A stretch of 64,000 nucleotides of DNA from Zea mays (lineage: Eukaryota; Streptophyta; Magnoliopsida; Poales; Poaceae). Position 1 is the stretch's first letter. Every line of letters starts with the position of its first letter. The stretch lies in the NCBI RefSeq assembly GCF_902167145.1, contig NC_050105.1, positions 115,027,898 to 115,091,897 on the forward strand. The letters run 5' to 3'. This document shows, piece by piece, positions 45,825 to 57,705 of the stretch. The translations under genes were made by a program, and so were the position numbers. A model generated the notes under the pieces. It did no database searches, was not told where the DNA came from, and saw only the letters and a list, made by a program, of their open reading frames with translations.

Positions 45825-47094
45825 TGATAGTCGCCTAGAGGGGGGTGAATAGGGCGAAACTGAAATTCTCCAAAAAAATAATCACAACTACAAGCCGGGT
45901 TAGCGTTAGAAATATGAACGAGTCCGCGAGAGGGCGTAAAAACAAAATCGCAAGCGAGTAAAGTGGTGAGACACAAGGATTTTTTTTACCGAGGTTCGGT
46001 TTTCGTAAACCTACTCCCCGTTGAGGAGGCCACAAAGGCCGGGTCTCTTTCAATCCTTTCCCTCTCTCAAACGGTCCCTCGGACCGGATGAGCTTTCTCT
46101 TCTCAATCACTCGGAACACAAAGTTCCTACAAGGATCACCACAAGATTGGTGTCTCTTGCCTCAATTACAAGTGAGTTTGATTGCAATAAAGAATCAAGA
46201 AGGAAGAAAGCAATCCAAGCGCAAGAGCTCAAAAGAACACAAGCAAATCTCTCTCACTAGTCACTAAAACTTTGTGTGGAATTTGGGAGAGGATTTGATC
46301 TCTTGAGTGTGTCTAGAATTGAATGCCTAGCTCTTGTAAGTGGTTGGGAGTGTGAAAACTTGGATGCAATGAATGGTGGGTGGTTGGGGGTATTTATAGC
46401 CCCAACCACCAAACTAGCCGTTTGGTGGGGCTGACTGTCGTATGGTGCACCGGACAGTCCGGTGCACACCGGACATGTCCGGTGCGCCAACCACGTCACC
46501 AAGGCCGTTGGGTTCCGACCGTTGGAGCTCTGCCTTCTGGGCCCGCCTGGATGTCTGGTGGCGCACCGGACATGTACTGTAGAGTGTCCGGTGCGCCAGT
46601 ATGGGTGCGCCTGACTTCTGCGCGCGCTGGCGCGCATTCAATGCGCTGCAGGTAGCCGTTGGCGCCGAAGTATCCGTTGCTTCGATGTTACACCAGACAT
46701 GTCCGGTGAATTATAGCGGACTAGCCGTTGTGAATTCCCGAAGCTGGCGAGTTCCTGAGGCGCCGTTCCTTGGAGCACCGGACAGTCCAGTGAATTATAG
46801 CGGAGCGCCTCTGGATTTTCCCGAAGGTGAGGAGTTCAGCGTGAAGTCCCCTGGTGCACCGGACACTGTCCGGTGGTGCACCGGACATGTCCGGTGCGCC
46901 AAACCAGGGCACACTTCGGTATCCCTTTGCTCTTTTGTTGAACCCAATTCTTGGTCTTTTTATTGGCTAAGTGTGAACCTTTGGCATCTGTATAACTTAT
47001 ACACTAGAGCAAACTAGTTAGTCCAATTATTTGTGTTGGGCAATTCAACCACCAAAATTATTTAGGAACTAGGTGTAAGCCTAATTCCCTTTCA
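45825..47094 (-). repeat. 3' LTR of element F
   Basis: 1270 bp. Read on the minus strand it starts TGAAAGGGAATTAGGC and ends TCGCCTAGAGG reversed, with terminal CA/TG intact (TGATAG on the plus strand at 45825). TATAAATA lies on the minus strand at 46391-46398. Clear palindromes such as CACCGGACATGTCCGGTG lie at about 46447-46580 and 46685-46905. Confidence 0.9.
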
Positions 47095-47898
47095 ATCTCC
47101 CCCTTTTTGGTGATTGATGCCAACACAAACCAAAGCAAATATGGAAGTACATAATTGAACTAGCTTGCATAATGTAAGTGCAAAGGTTGCTTAGAATTGA
47201 GCCAATATAACTACTCATAAGATATGCATGGATTGTTTCTTTGTTTTTAACATTTTGGACCACGCTTGCACCACATGTTTTGTTTTTGCAAATTCTTTAG
47301 TAATTCCTTTTCTAAGTTCTTTTGCAAATAGTCAAAGGTAAATGAGTAAGATTTTGCAAAGCATTTTCAAGATTTGAAATTTTCTCCCCCTGTTTCAAAT
47401 GCTTATCTTTTGACTAAACAAAACTCCCCCTTAATGAAATCCTCCTCTTAGTGTTCAAGAGGGTTTTGATATTAATTTTGAAGAGGATATACCAATTTGA
47501 AAACATTCTTTGAAAAAATAAATTTTTGAAATATTGGTGGTGGTGCGGTCCTTTTGCTTTGGGCTCATACTTTCTCCCCCTTTGGCATGAATCGCCAAAA
47601 ACGGAATCATTAGAGCCCTTCGAATTACTCTCTCCTCCTTTAGTCATAAATAAATGAGTGAAGATTATACCAAAGTTGGAGTCCTCTTGCTTTTGGACTT
47701 TCCCCCAAAAGATGGAGAGATGCGTGGAGCGACGGCGAAGGATGAGTTGCGGAGTGGAAGCCTTTTGTCTTCGCCGAAGACTCCAATTCCCTTTCAATAT
47801 ACCTATGACTTGGTTTGAAATTCACTTGAAAACACATTAGTCATAGCACATGAAAGAGTCATGATCAAAGGTATATATCAATTAGCTATGTGTGCAGA
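47095..47898 (-). other. 3' noncoding region of element F
   Basis: On the minus strand it carries several GGGGGAGA-type tracts (plus-strand CTCCCCC at about 47096, 47387, 47424 and 47572). No convincing gene. Confidence 0.8.
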
Positions 47899-48336
47899 TT
47901 AACAAAAGAAGTTCATGGAATCAAGAATATTTAGCTCATGCCTAAGTTTGTTAAAAGTTTGTTCATCAAGTGGCTTGGTAAAGATATCGGCTAATTGATC
48001 TTTAGTATTAATGTAAGAAATCTCGATATCTCCCTTTTGTTGGTGATCCCTTAAAAAGTGATACCGAATGGCTATGTGTTTAGTGCGGCTATGCTCGACG
48101 GGATTATCTGCCATTTTGATTGCACTCTCATTATCACATAGAAGAGGAACTTTGGTTAATTTGTAACCATAGTCCCTAAGGGTTTGCCTCATCCAAAGTA
48201 GTTGCGCGCAACAATGTCCTGCGGCAATATACTCGGCTTCGGCGGTAGAAAGAGCTACGGAATTTTGCTTCTTTGAAGCCCAAGACACCAAGGATCTTCC
48301 CAAGAACTGGCAAGTCCCCGATGTGCTCTTTCTATT
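47899..48336 (-). CDS. RNase H C-terminal part of F pol (separated by the Huck insertion)
   Basis: Copia RNase H. It has SWASKKQNSVALSTAEAEYI, LLCDNESAIKMADN, IRYHFLRDHQQKGDIEI and the tail DQLADIFTKPLDE, ending at a stop at 47899. It is open up to the Huck border, and the frame continues exactly into 62315-64000 once the 13,973 bp Huck and the 5-bp duplication are discounted. In its present state it is disconnected and cannot be made as part of pol. Confidence 0.9.
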   Translation of the reverse strand, partial: NRKSTSGTCQFLGRSLVSWASKKQNSVALSTAEAEYIAAGHCCAQLLWMRQTLRDYGYKLTKVPLLCDNESAIKMADNPVEHSRTKHIAIRYHFLRDHQQKGDIEISYINTKDQLADIFTKPLDEQTFNKLRHELNILDSMNFFC

Positions 48337-49955
48337 TGTCGGGGACCATAATTAGGGGTACCCTCAAGGCTCCTAATTCTCAGCTGGTAACCCCCATCAG
48401 CACAAAGCTGCAAAGGTCTGATGGGTGCGATTAAGTCAGGGTTCGGTCCATTCGAGGGACTCGATCACGCCTCGCCCGAGCCTAGCCTCGGGCAAGGACA
48501 GCCAACCCCGGAGGATCTCCGTCTCGCCCGAGGCCCCCCTCCAGCGACGAACATACTTCCGGCTTGCCCGAGGCCCTGTCTTCGCCAAGAAGCAACTCTG
48601 ACCAAATCGCCGCGCCGACCGACCAAATCGCAGGAGCATTTAATGCAAAGGTGGCCTGACACCTTTATCCTGACGCGCGCCCTTCAGTCGACAGAGCCGA
48701 AGTGACCGCAGTCACTTCGCCGCTCCACTGACCGACCTGACAGAAGGACAGCGCTGCCTGCGCCGCACCGACTGCAGTGCCACTTGACAGAGTGAGGCTG
48801 ACAGGCAGTCATGCCCGACCTCAGGCACCATAGGAAGCTCCGCTCCGCCCGACCCAGGGCTCGGACTTGGGCTAAGCCCCGGAAGACGACGAACTCCGCT
48901 TCGCCCGACCTAGGGCTCGGACTCGGGCTCAGCCCCGGAAGACGGCGAACTCCGCTCCGCCCGACCCAGGGCTCGGACTCGGGCTCAGCCCCGGAAGACG
49001 GCGAACTCTGCTCCGCCCGACCCAGGGATCGAACTCGGGCTCAGCTTCGGAAGACGACGAACTCCGCTCCGCCCGACCCAGGGCTCGGACTCGGGCTCAG
49101 CCCTAGAAGACGACGAACTCCGCTTCGCCCGACCCCAGGGCTCGGACTCAACCCTAGCCTCAGCCGACGGTCTCCGCCTCGCCCGACCCAGGGGCTTGGA
49201 CTCGACCATGGCCACGGAAGACAGACTCAACCTCGACCTTGGAGGAGCCTCCACATCGCCCAACCTAGGGCGCGGACCGACCACGTCGACAGGAGGCGCC
49301 ATCATTACCCTACCCCAAGCTGACTCAGGCTACGGGGAACAAGACCGGCGTCCCATCTGGCTCGCTCCGCCAGAAAGGCAATGATGGCGCCCCGCGCGCT
49401 CTGTGACGACGGCGGCTCTCAGCCCCCTTACGGAAGCAAGAGGACGTCAGCAAGGACTCGACAGCCCCGACAGCTGTCCTTCCGCCAGGCTCCAGCGCTC
49501 CTCCGACGGCCACGACACCACACGAACCGGGTGCCAAAATCTCTCCGGCTGCCACGACGGCATGTACTTAGGGCGCTAGCTCTCCTCCGCTAGACACGTA
49601 GCAATCTGCTACACCCCCCATTGTACACCTGGATCCTCTCCTTACGCCTATAAAAGGAAGGACCATGGCCCTCTTAAAGAGGGTTGGCCGCGCGGGGACG
49701 AGGACGGGACAGGCGCTCGCGTGAGGCCGCTCGCTCCCTCTCCCGCGTGGACGCTTGTAACCCCCTACTGCAAGCGCACCCAACCTGGGCGCGGGACAAA
49801 CACGAAGGCCGCGGGATTTCTACCTCTCTCACGCCTATCTCTGGCCACCTTTCTCCCCCCTTCACGCTCGGCCTCGCGCCGACCCATCTGAGCTGGGGCA
49901 CGCGGCGACATTTCACTCGTCGGCCTAGGGACCCCCCGGTCTCGAAACGCCGACA
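48337..49955 (+). repeat. 5' LTR of Huck
   Basis: 1619 bp. It contains the 56-bp tandem units (about 48840-49140), TATAAAA at 49649-49655 and GC-rich DNA downstream, and ends ACGCCGACA. Confidence 0.94.
49649..49655 (+). promoter_or_regulatory. TATA box of the Huck 5' LTR
   Basis: TATAAAA in the context CGCCTATAAAAGGAAGG, present in all three Huck LTRs of the window (also 31328 and 62003). Confidence 0.75.
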
Positions 49956-49957
49956 GT

Positions 49958-49975
49958 TGGCGCGCCAGGTAGGGG
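49958..49975 (+). other. Primer-binding site of Huck
   Basis: TGGCGCGCCAGGTAGGGG starts two bases after the LTR. It begins with TGG, the complement of the tRNA CCA end. The tRNA species was not assigned. Confidence 0.75.
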
Positions 49976-50077
49976 CCTGCTGCGTGTTGACGAACAGCTT
50001 CCCGTCAAGCTCCAGATGGCAGTCTTCAGCAACCTCTCCGGCCCGGGACGGTGCTTCGTTTCAGGAGTCTTGAGTTC

Positions 50078-53000
50078 ATGTCCCTCGACGGCAGCTACGA
50101 CATGATACTCCTTCCCCCGCCGTGCGACAGCTGCAATGGCGGTCGACAGCCCGCCCGCCGGCGGCGGAATCGACGACGTCTTCCCCGCGTGGTGGAAGAA
50201 CAACATTCGAGCTCACCCCGTCCTCTCCCCTACCGACGGAGGAGGAGGCGGGGCAACCAAGGCCAAGCAGGAGGCAGCGCCTCGTTGGCTGTCGAGCGAG
50301 TCGACGGCGCCAGCGCCCCAACAGGGGGCGCGTCGGGCATCGACCTCGCGTTTGAGACGAAGACGAGCGCCGTATCCCCGCAACACGCCGATTCCGAGCA
50401 AACGGACGATGCCAGCACGCTCGCGAAAGGCTTGCTGGATGTCACCCTCGTACCTGAGACGACGGTGCAGTCAGTCCCCGACGTGACTTCATCACCGCCC
50501 GTCGACCAAGAGGTACCGACCGATTCCCATCTCACGCCCTTTGGATTCAGCCTCGACCCGCCAAGTGGCTTCGCTTCGGCGGACGCTCTCGTAGAGGCGA
50601 GTCCAAACCCTCTGGGGTATCGTATGCGGTCACCCTGGGACCGGCTGACGGACGTCTCGACCTACAGGTCCGAGGAAGATGACGAGCCCGATTTCTGTTG
50701 GGATTTCTCCGGACTTGGCAACCCCAGTGCCAAGCGGGACTTCATGACCGCATGCGACTACTACCTTTCCGACTGTTCTGACTGTAGCCACAGCCTCGGC
50801 GACGAGGACTGCGGCCCAAGTCGTGAATGTTTCCACGTCGATCTAGGGGGTCCCTCCGAAGGCAACCATCTTGGTATGCCGGAGAACGGTGATCTCCCTA
50901 GGCCTGCGCCTCGCGTTGACATCCTACGGGAGCTAGCTGTGGTCCCCGTTCAGGTGGGGGGTCATGACCCACAGCTTGAGCATATCCGCGGGGTGCAGGC
51001 CAGGCTTGACGAGGGAGCAGGAGCACTTGATCCGATCCGCCGGGACGTCGGGCAGGAATGGGCGGGCCAGCCTCTAGCCGGAGAAATGCGTCATCTACCC
51101 CAGGGTATCCAGCACCGCATCGCCGACGATGTCAGGGTAAGGCCGCCACCCGCTTCCAGTGGGGTCGGCCAGAACCTGGCTGCGGCGGCAATGCTTCTCC
51201 ACGCGATGCCGGAGCCATCGACCACCGAGGGGCGGCGAATCTAGGGAGAACTCCAGAATCTCCTGGAGGGCGTCGTGGTCCGGCGGGCCGAAAGCTCCGC
51301 CTCCCGAAGGCAGGGGCACCCTTCGGAACATCGCGCCGTGACTTTCCGATTCATGCGGGAAGCCTCGGTCTACACCGGGCGTACGCGCAACACAGCGCCT
51401 GCGGCCCCGGGACGCCTCGGCAACGAGCACCATCACCGCGACCGTCGGGCCCACCTCGACGAGAGGGCGCGCCGAGGCTACCACCCCAGGCGTGGAGGAC
51501 GCTACGATAGCGGGGAGGATCGGAGTCCCTCGCCCGAACCACCCGGTCCGCAGGCCTTCAGCCGTGCCATACGACGGGCGCCATTCCCGACCCGGTTCCG
51601 ACCCCCGACTACTATCACAAAGTACTCGAGGGAGATGAGACCAGAACTGTGGCTCGCGGACTACCGGCTGGCCTGCCAACTGGGTGGAACGGACGATGAT
51701 AACCTCATCATCCACAACCTCCCCCTGTTCCTCTCCGACACCGCTCGCGCCTGGTTGGAGCACCTACCTCCGGGGCAGATCTCCAACTGGGACGACCTGG
51801 TCCAAGCCTTCGCCGACACTTTCCAGGGCACGTACGTACGCCCTGGAAACTCCTGGGACTTCCGAAGCTGCCGACAGCAGCCGGGAGAGTCTCTCCGAGA
51901 CTACATCCGACGATTCTCGAAGCAGCGCACCGAGCTGCCCAACATCACCGATTCGGATGTCATCGGCGCGTTCCTCGCCGGCACCACCTGCCGCGACCTG
52001 GTGAGCAAGCTGGGTCGCAAGACCCCCACCAGGGCGAGCGAGCTGATGGACATCGCCACCAAGTTCGCCTCTGGCCAGGAGGCGGTTGAGGCTATCTTCC
52101 GGAAGGACAAGCAGCCCCAGGGCCGCTCACCGGAAGATGCCCCCGAGGCGTTAACTCAGCGTGGCGCCAAGAAGAAGGGCAAGAAGAAGTCGCAAGCGAA
52201 ACGTGACGCCACCGACGCAGACCTTGTCGCCGCCGCCGAGTACAAGAACCCTCGGAAACCCCCCGAAGGCGCCAACCTCTTCGACAAGATGCTCAAGGAG
52301 CCGTGCCCCTATCACCAAGGGCCCATCAAGCACACCCTTGAGGAGTGCGCCATGCTTCGGCGCCACTTCCACAGGGCCGGGCCACCCGCGGAGGGTGGCA
52401 GGGCTCGCGACGACGACAAGAAGGAAGATCACCAGGCAGGAGAGTTCCCCGAGGTTCGCGATTGCTTCATGATATACGGTGGGCAAGTGGCGAACGCCTC
52501 GGCTCGACACCGCAAGCAAGAGCGTCGGGAGGTCTGTTCGATGAAGGTGGCGGCGCCAGTCTACCTAGACTGGTCCAACAAGCCCATCACCTTCGACCAA
52601 GCCGACCACCCCGACCACGTGCCGAGCCCGGGGAAATACCCGCTCGTTGTCGACCCCGTCATCGGCAACGTCAGGCTCACCAAGGTCCTCATGGACGGAG
52701 GCAGCAGCCTCAACATCATCTACGCCGAGACCCTCGGGCTCCTGCGTGTCGATCTGTCCTCGGTCCGGGCAGGCGCTGCGCCTTTCCACGGGATCGTCCC
52801 CGGGAAGCGCGTCTAGCCCCTCGGACAACTCGACCTTCCTGTCTGCTTCGGAACGCCCTCCAACTTTCGAAGGGAGACCCTCACATTCAAGGTGGTCGGG
52901 TTCCGAGGAACCTACCACACGGTACTGGGGAGACCATGCTACGCGAAGTTCATGGCCGTCCCCAACTACACCTACCTCAAGCTCAAGATGCCGGGCCCCA

Positions 53001-56000
53001 ACGGGGTCATCACCGTCGGCCCCACGTACAAACACGCGTTCGAATGCGACGTGGAGTGCGTGGAGTACGCCAAGGCCCTCGCCGAGTCCGAGGCCCTCAT
53101 CGCCGACCTGGAGAGCCTCTCTAAGGAGGTGCCAGACGTGAAGCGTCACGCCGGCAACTTCGAGCCAGCGGAGACGGTTAAGTCCGTCCCCCTCGACCCT
53201 AGCAGCGACGCCTCCAAGCAGATCCGGATCGGCTCCGAGCTCGATCCCAAATAGGAAGCAGTGCTCGTCCACTTTCTCCGCGCGAATGCCGACGTCTTCG
53301 CGTGGAGTCCCTCGGACATGCCCGGCATACCGAGGGATGTCGCCGAGCACTCGCTGGACATCCGAGCCGGAGCCCGACCTATCAAGCAGCCTCTGCGCCG
53401 ATTCAACGAAGAGAAGCGCAGAGCCATAGGCGAGGAGATCCACAAGCTAATGGCGGCAGGGTTCATCAAAGAGGTATTCCATCCCGAATGGCTTGCCAAC
53501 CCTGTGCTTGTGAGAAAGAAAGGAGGGAAATGGCGAATGTGTGTAGACTACACTGGTCAAAACAAAGCATGTCCGAAGGTTCCCTACCCTCTGCCTCGCA
53601 TCGATCAAATCGTGGATTCCACTGCTGGGTGCGAAACCCTGTCTTTCCTCGATGCCTACTCCGGGTATCACCAAATCAGGATGAAGGAGTCCGACCAGCT
53701 CGCGACTTCTTTCATCACGCCCTTCGGCATGTACTGCTATGTCACCATGCCGTTCGGCTTGAGGAATGCGGGCGCGACATACCAGCGATGCATGAACCAT
53801 GTGTTCGGCCAACACATTGGCCGGACGGTCGAGGCCTACGTCGATGACATTGTAGTCAAGACGAGGAAAGCCTCCGACCTCCTTTCCGACCTTGAAGTGA
53901 CATTCCGATGTCTCAAGGCGAAAGGCGTGAAGCTCAATCCCGAAAAGTGTGTCTTCGGGGTGCCCCGAGGCATGCTCTTGGGGTTCATCGTCTCCGAGCG
54001 GGGCATCGAAGCCAACCCGGAGAAGATCGCAGCCATCACCAGCATGGGGCCCATCAAGGACTTAAAAGGCGTACAGAGAGTCATGGGATGTCTTGCGGCT
54101 CTGAGCCGTTTCATCTCACGCCTCGGTGAAAGAGGCCTGCCTCTGTACCGCCTCTTAAGGAAGGCCGAGTGCTTCACTTGGACCCCCGAGGTCGAGGAAG
54201 CCCTCGGGAACCTGAAGGCGCTCCTCACGAACGCGCCCATCTTGGTGCCCCCCGCTGCCGGAGAAACCCTCTTGATCTACGTCGCTGCGACCACTCAGGT
54301 GGTTAGCGCCGCGATTGTGGTTAAGAGACGAGAAGAGGGGCATGCATTGCCCGTCCAGAAGCCAGTCTACTTCATCAGCGAGGTACTGTTCGAAACCAAG
54401 ATCCGCTACCCACAAGTTCAGAAGCTGCTGTACACGGTGATCCTGACGCGGCGGAAGCTGCGACACTACTTCGAGTCTCATTCGGTAACTGTGGTGTCAT
54501 CCTTCCCCCTGGGGGAGATCATCCAGTGCCGAGAGGCCTCGGGTAGAATCGCAAAGTGGGCGGTGGAAATCATGGGCGAAGCAATCTCGTTCGCCCCTCG
54601 GAAGGCCATCAAGTCCCAGGTCTTGGCGGACTTTGTGGCTGAATGGGTCGACACCCAGCTCCCGACAGCTCCGATCCAACCGGAGCTCTGGACCATGTTC
54701 TTCGACGGGTCGATGATGAAGACAGGAGCCGGCGCAGGCCTACTCTTCATCTCGCCCCTCGGGAAGCACCTACGCTACGTGCTACGCCTCCATTTCCCGG
54801 CGTCCAACAATGTGGCTAAGTACGAGGCTCTGGTCAACGGGTTGCGGATCGCCATCGAGCTAGGGGTCCGACGCCTCGACGCTCGCGGTGACTCGCAGCT
54901 CGTCATCGACCAAGTCATGAAGAACTCACACTGCCACGACCCGAAGATGGAGGCCTACTGCGATGAGGTTCGGCGCCTGGAAGACAAGTTCTACGGGCTC
55001 GAGCTCAACCACATCGCCCGGCGCTACAACGAGACTGCGGACGAGCTGACTAAAATAGCCTCAGGGCGAACAACGGTTCCCCCGGACGTCTTCTCCCGAG
55101 ACCTGCATCAACCCTCCGTCAAGATCGACGACACGCCCGAGCCCGAGGCGCCCTCGGCCCAGCCCGAGGTACCCTCGGCTCAGTCCGAGGCACCCTTGGC
55201 TCGGCCCGAGGCATCCTCGGTTCAGCCCGAGGTACCCTCGGTCCCCGAGGGCGAGACACTGCACGTCGAGGAGGAGCGAAGCGAGGTCGCGCCTGATCAA
55301 AACTGGCAGACCCCGTACCTGCAATATCTCCACCGAGGAGAGCTCCCCCTCGACCGAGCCGAAGCTCGGCGGTTGGCGCGGCGCGCCAAGTCGTTCGTCT
55401 TGCTTTGAGATGGGAAGGAGCTCTACCACCGCAGCCCCTCAGGCGTCCTCTAGCGATGCATCTCCATCGCCGAAGGTCAGGAACTCCTACGAGAGATACA
55501 CTCGGGGGCTTGCGGCCATCACGCAGCGCCTCGAGCCCTTGTCGGAAACGCTTTCCGGCAGGGTTTCTACTGGCCGACGGTGGTGGCCGACGCCACTAGA
55601 ATTGTCCGCACCTGCGAAGGGTGTCAGTTCTACGCAAGGCAGACCCACCTGCCTGCCCAGGCTATGCAGACGATACCCATCACTTGGCCTTTTGCCGTGT
55701 GGGGTCTGGACCTCGTCGGCCCCTTGCAGAAGGCACCCGGGGGCTACACGCACCTGTTGGTCGCCATCGACAAATTCTCCAAGTGGATCGAGGTCCGACC
55801 CCTAAACAGCATTAGGTCCGAGCAGGCGGTGGCGTTCTTCACCAACATCATCCATCGTTTTGGGGTCCCGAACTCCATCATCACCGACAACGGCACCCAG
55901 TTCACCGGCAGAAAGTTCCTGGACTTCTGCGAAGATCACCACATCCGGGTGGACTGGGCCACCGTGGCTCACCCCATGACGAATGGGCAAGTAGAGCGTG

Positions 56001-56545
56001 CCAACGACATGATTCTACAAGGACTCAAGCCTCGGATCTACAATGACCTCAACAAGTTCGGCAAGCGATGGATGAAGGAACTCCCCTCGGTGGTCTGGAG
56101 CCTGAGGACAACGCCGAGCCGAGCCACGGGCTTCACGCCGTTCTTTCTAGTCTATGGGGTCGAGGCCATCTTGCCCACAGACTTAGAATACGGTTCCCCG
56201 AGGACGAAGGCCTACGCCGACCAAAGCAACCAAGCTAGTCGAGAAGACTCGCTGGACCAGCTGGAAGAGGCTCGGGACAAGGCCTTACTACACTCGGCGC
56301 GGTACCAGCAGTCCCTGCGACGCTACCACACCCGAGGGGTCCAGTCCCGAGACCTCCAGGTGGGCGACCTGGTGCTTCGGCTGCGACAAGACGCCCGAGG
56401 GCGACACAAGCTCACGCCCCCCTGGGAGGGGCCGTTCGTCATCGCCAAACTTCTGAAGCTCGGAACGTACAAGCTGGCCAACAGTCAAGGCGAGGTCTAC
56501 ATCAACGCTTGGAACATCCAACAGCTACGTCGCTTCTACCCTTAA
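50078..56545 (+). pseudogene. gag-pol of Huck (one long frame with five nonsense codons)
   Basis: Almost the whole polyprotein lies in one frame. It has an extra N-terminal region (to 51244; a frame change near 50280 is likely), then gag core (about 51625-52110, LWLADYRLACQLGG; LRDYIRRFSKQRTELPN), a CX2H...HX4C element (CPYHQGPIKHTLEEC, about 52303), and protease (LMDGGSSLNII near 52688). RT has FLDAYSGYHQ near 53647 and YVDD at 53837-53848. RNase H has FFDGS near 54700, YEAL near 54822 and RGDSQ near 54887. A 7-residue repeat (55137-55256) precedes integrase: zinc region near 55490-55630, DLVG near 55709, TDNGTQFT near 55885, NGQVERAND near 55984. It ends QQLRRFYP. Stops: TAG 51242, 52814 and 53252, TGA 55406, TAG 55451. 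Catalytic residues remain, but no full product is possible. Confidence 0.92.
55137..55256 (+). repeat. 21-bp coding repeat between RNase H and integrase of Huck
   Basis: About five units of 21 bases coding for PEAPSAQ-type heptapeptides. The block lies in the linker between RNase H and integrase and does not disturb either domain. Confidence 0.88.
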
Positions 56546-56775
56546 GATGTTTTCAAGTTGTTCATATACCTCGCTCCCACACAAAGTTTAGTCATCAAGG
56601 AAGGGTCAGCTTGCCTCGGCAAAGCCCGACCCTCCCTCGGGGGCTAAAAGGGGGGAACCCCCTCTGCGTCGAATTTTTTCCTCGAAAAAAGATCCTTTCT
56701 GCCAGAATGTCTTTCGTGCTTTTCGACTACTTCGAAAGTGGATCCTGAAAACGACGGAGTACACGTAAGCAGCCA

Positions 56776-57705
56776 AGGCTGACCGAGCCGAGGGACTCCT
56801 ACGCCTCCGGGATACGGATACCTCACTCATCACCTTCTGTGATAAGTAACTCACGTTCGGATAAGTGATTCCGCGGACCGAACAAGTCTTCACGTTCGAA
56901 AGCTCCTCTGCCGAAGCGATTCTTCGAGCCTTCTCGACTGTGTCGGTGACAGAACCCTATGGACGGGTAAGAGTGCGCGTAAGCGGCAAGGCCGACCGAG
57001 CCGAGGGACTTCTATGCCTCCGGGATACGGATACCTCACTCATCACCTTCCGCGAGAAGCAACTCTCGCCCACACAGACAACTCTATTACCGACGAAAAA
57101 GTCCAGATACTCGAAACAAGAGGAAAAGAAACGCAACTTTACAACACGGCGAGGGTGTGTTTGGGCCTCGGCGGCCGCAGAAAAGACACACTACAAGATA
57201 ATCCGATCCTGCAGGCTCGGATCTGGACAGTTGAAGGGAGCCGCGGCACCCTCAGCGTCGACAACACCTTCGGCGAGGTCCGACCTAGCCTCAGACGGCG
57301 ACGCGGTCCGAGGATCTCCACTCTGAAGGACGACGTCATCACCACGCCCGGGCCATCGCCGCCAGGGTCTTCTCCGAGAATCCGGCCCGAGCAGGCGGCT
57401 CGGCTGGTCACCCCGAGGCCTCGGCCAGCTGTCCCCCGAAGACATCAGCCTGGCCCGAGGCCTCGGAAGATCAACTCCGGCGTCGGTCCCGCTAACGGAC
57501 GACCCGGCCAGGCTCCGGCCGACCAGGTCTTCTTTTCGAGCCAACTCTGCCTTTGTTCGTGCTGACACCGCTACCCCTAGCCTCGGCTCATCGAAGAGCG
57601 GCCGAGGGGTTCCTTTAACTAAGCAAGAGAAGCCTCGAACAACAAGGCTGACCGAGCCGAGGGACTCCTACGCCTCCGGGATACGGATACCTCACTCGTC
57701 ACCTT
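56776..57705 (+). repeat. Three dispersed copies of a 65-bp block in the Huck 3' region
   Basis: Copies at about 56776-56840, 56987-57052 and 57645-57705. They share GACCGAGCCGAGGGACT and CCTCCGGGATACGGATACC, each followed by a looser related segment (AACTCACG...AAGTGATTC type). The first two are about 211 bases apart and the third about 658 further on. Confidence 0.88.

Noticed and set aside
50136..50486. Separate small gene in another frame at the start of Huck gag
   Set aside because: Better explained as the original N-terminal frame of gag before a frameshift near 50280; I could not fix the exact position.
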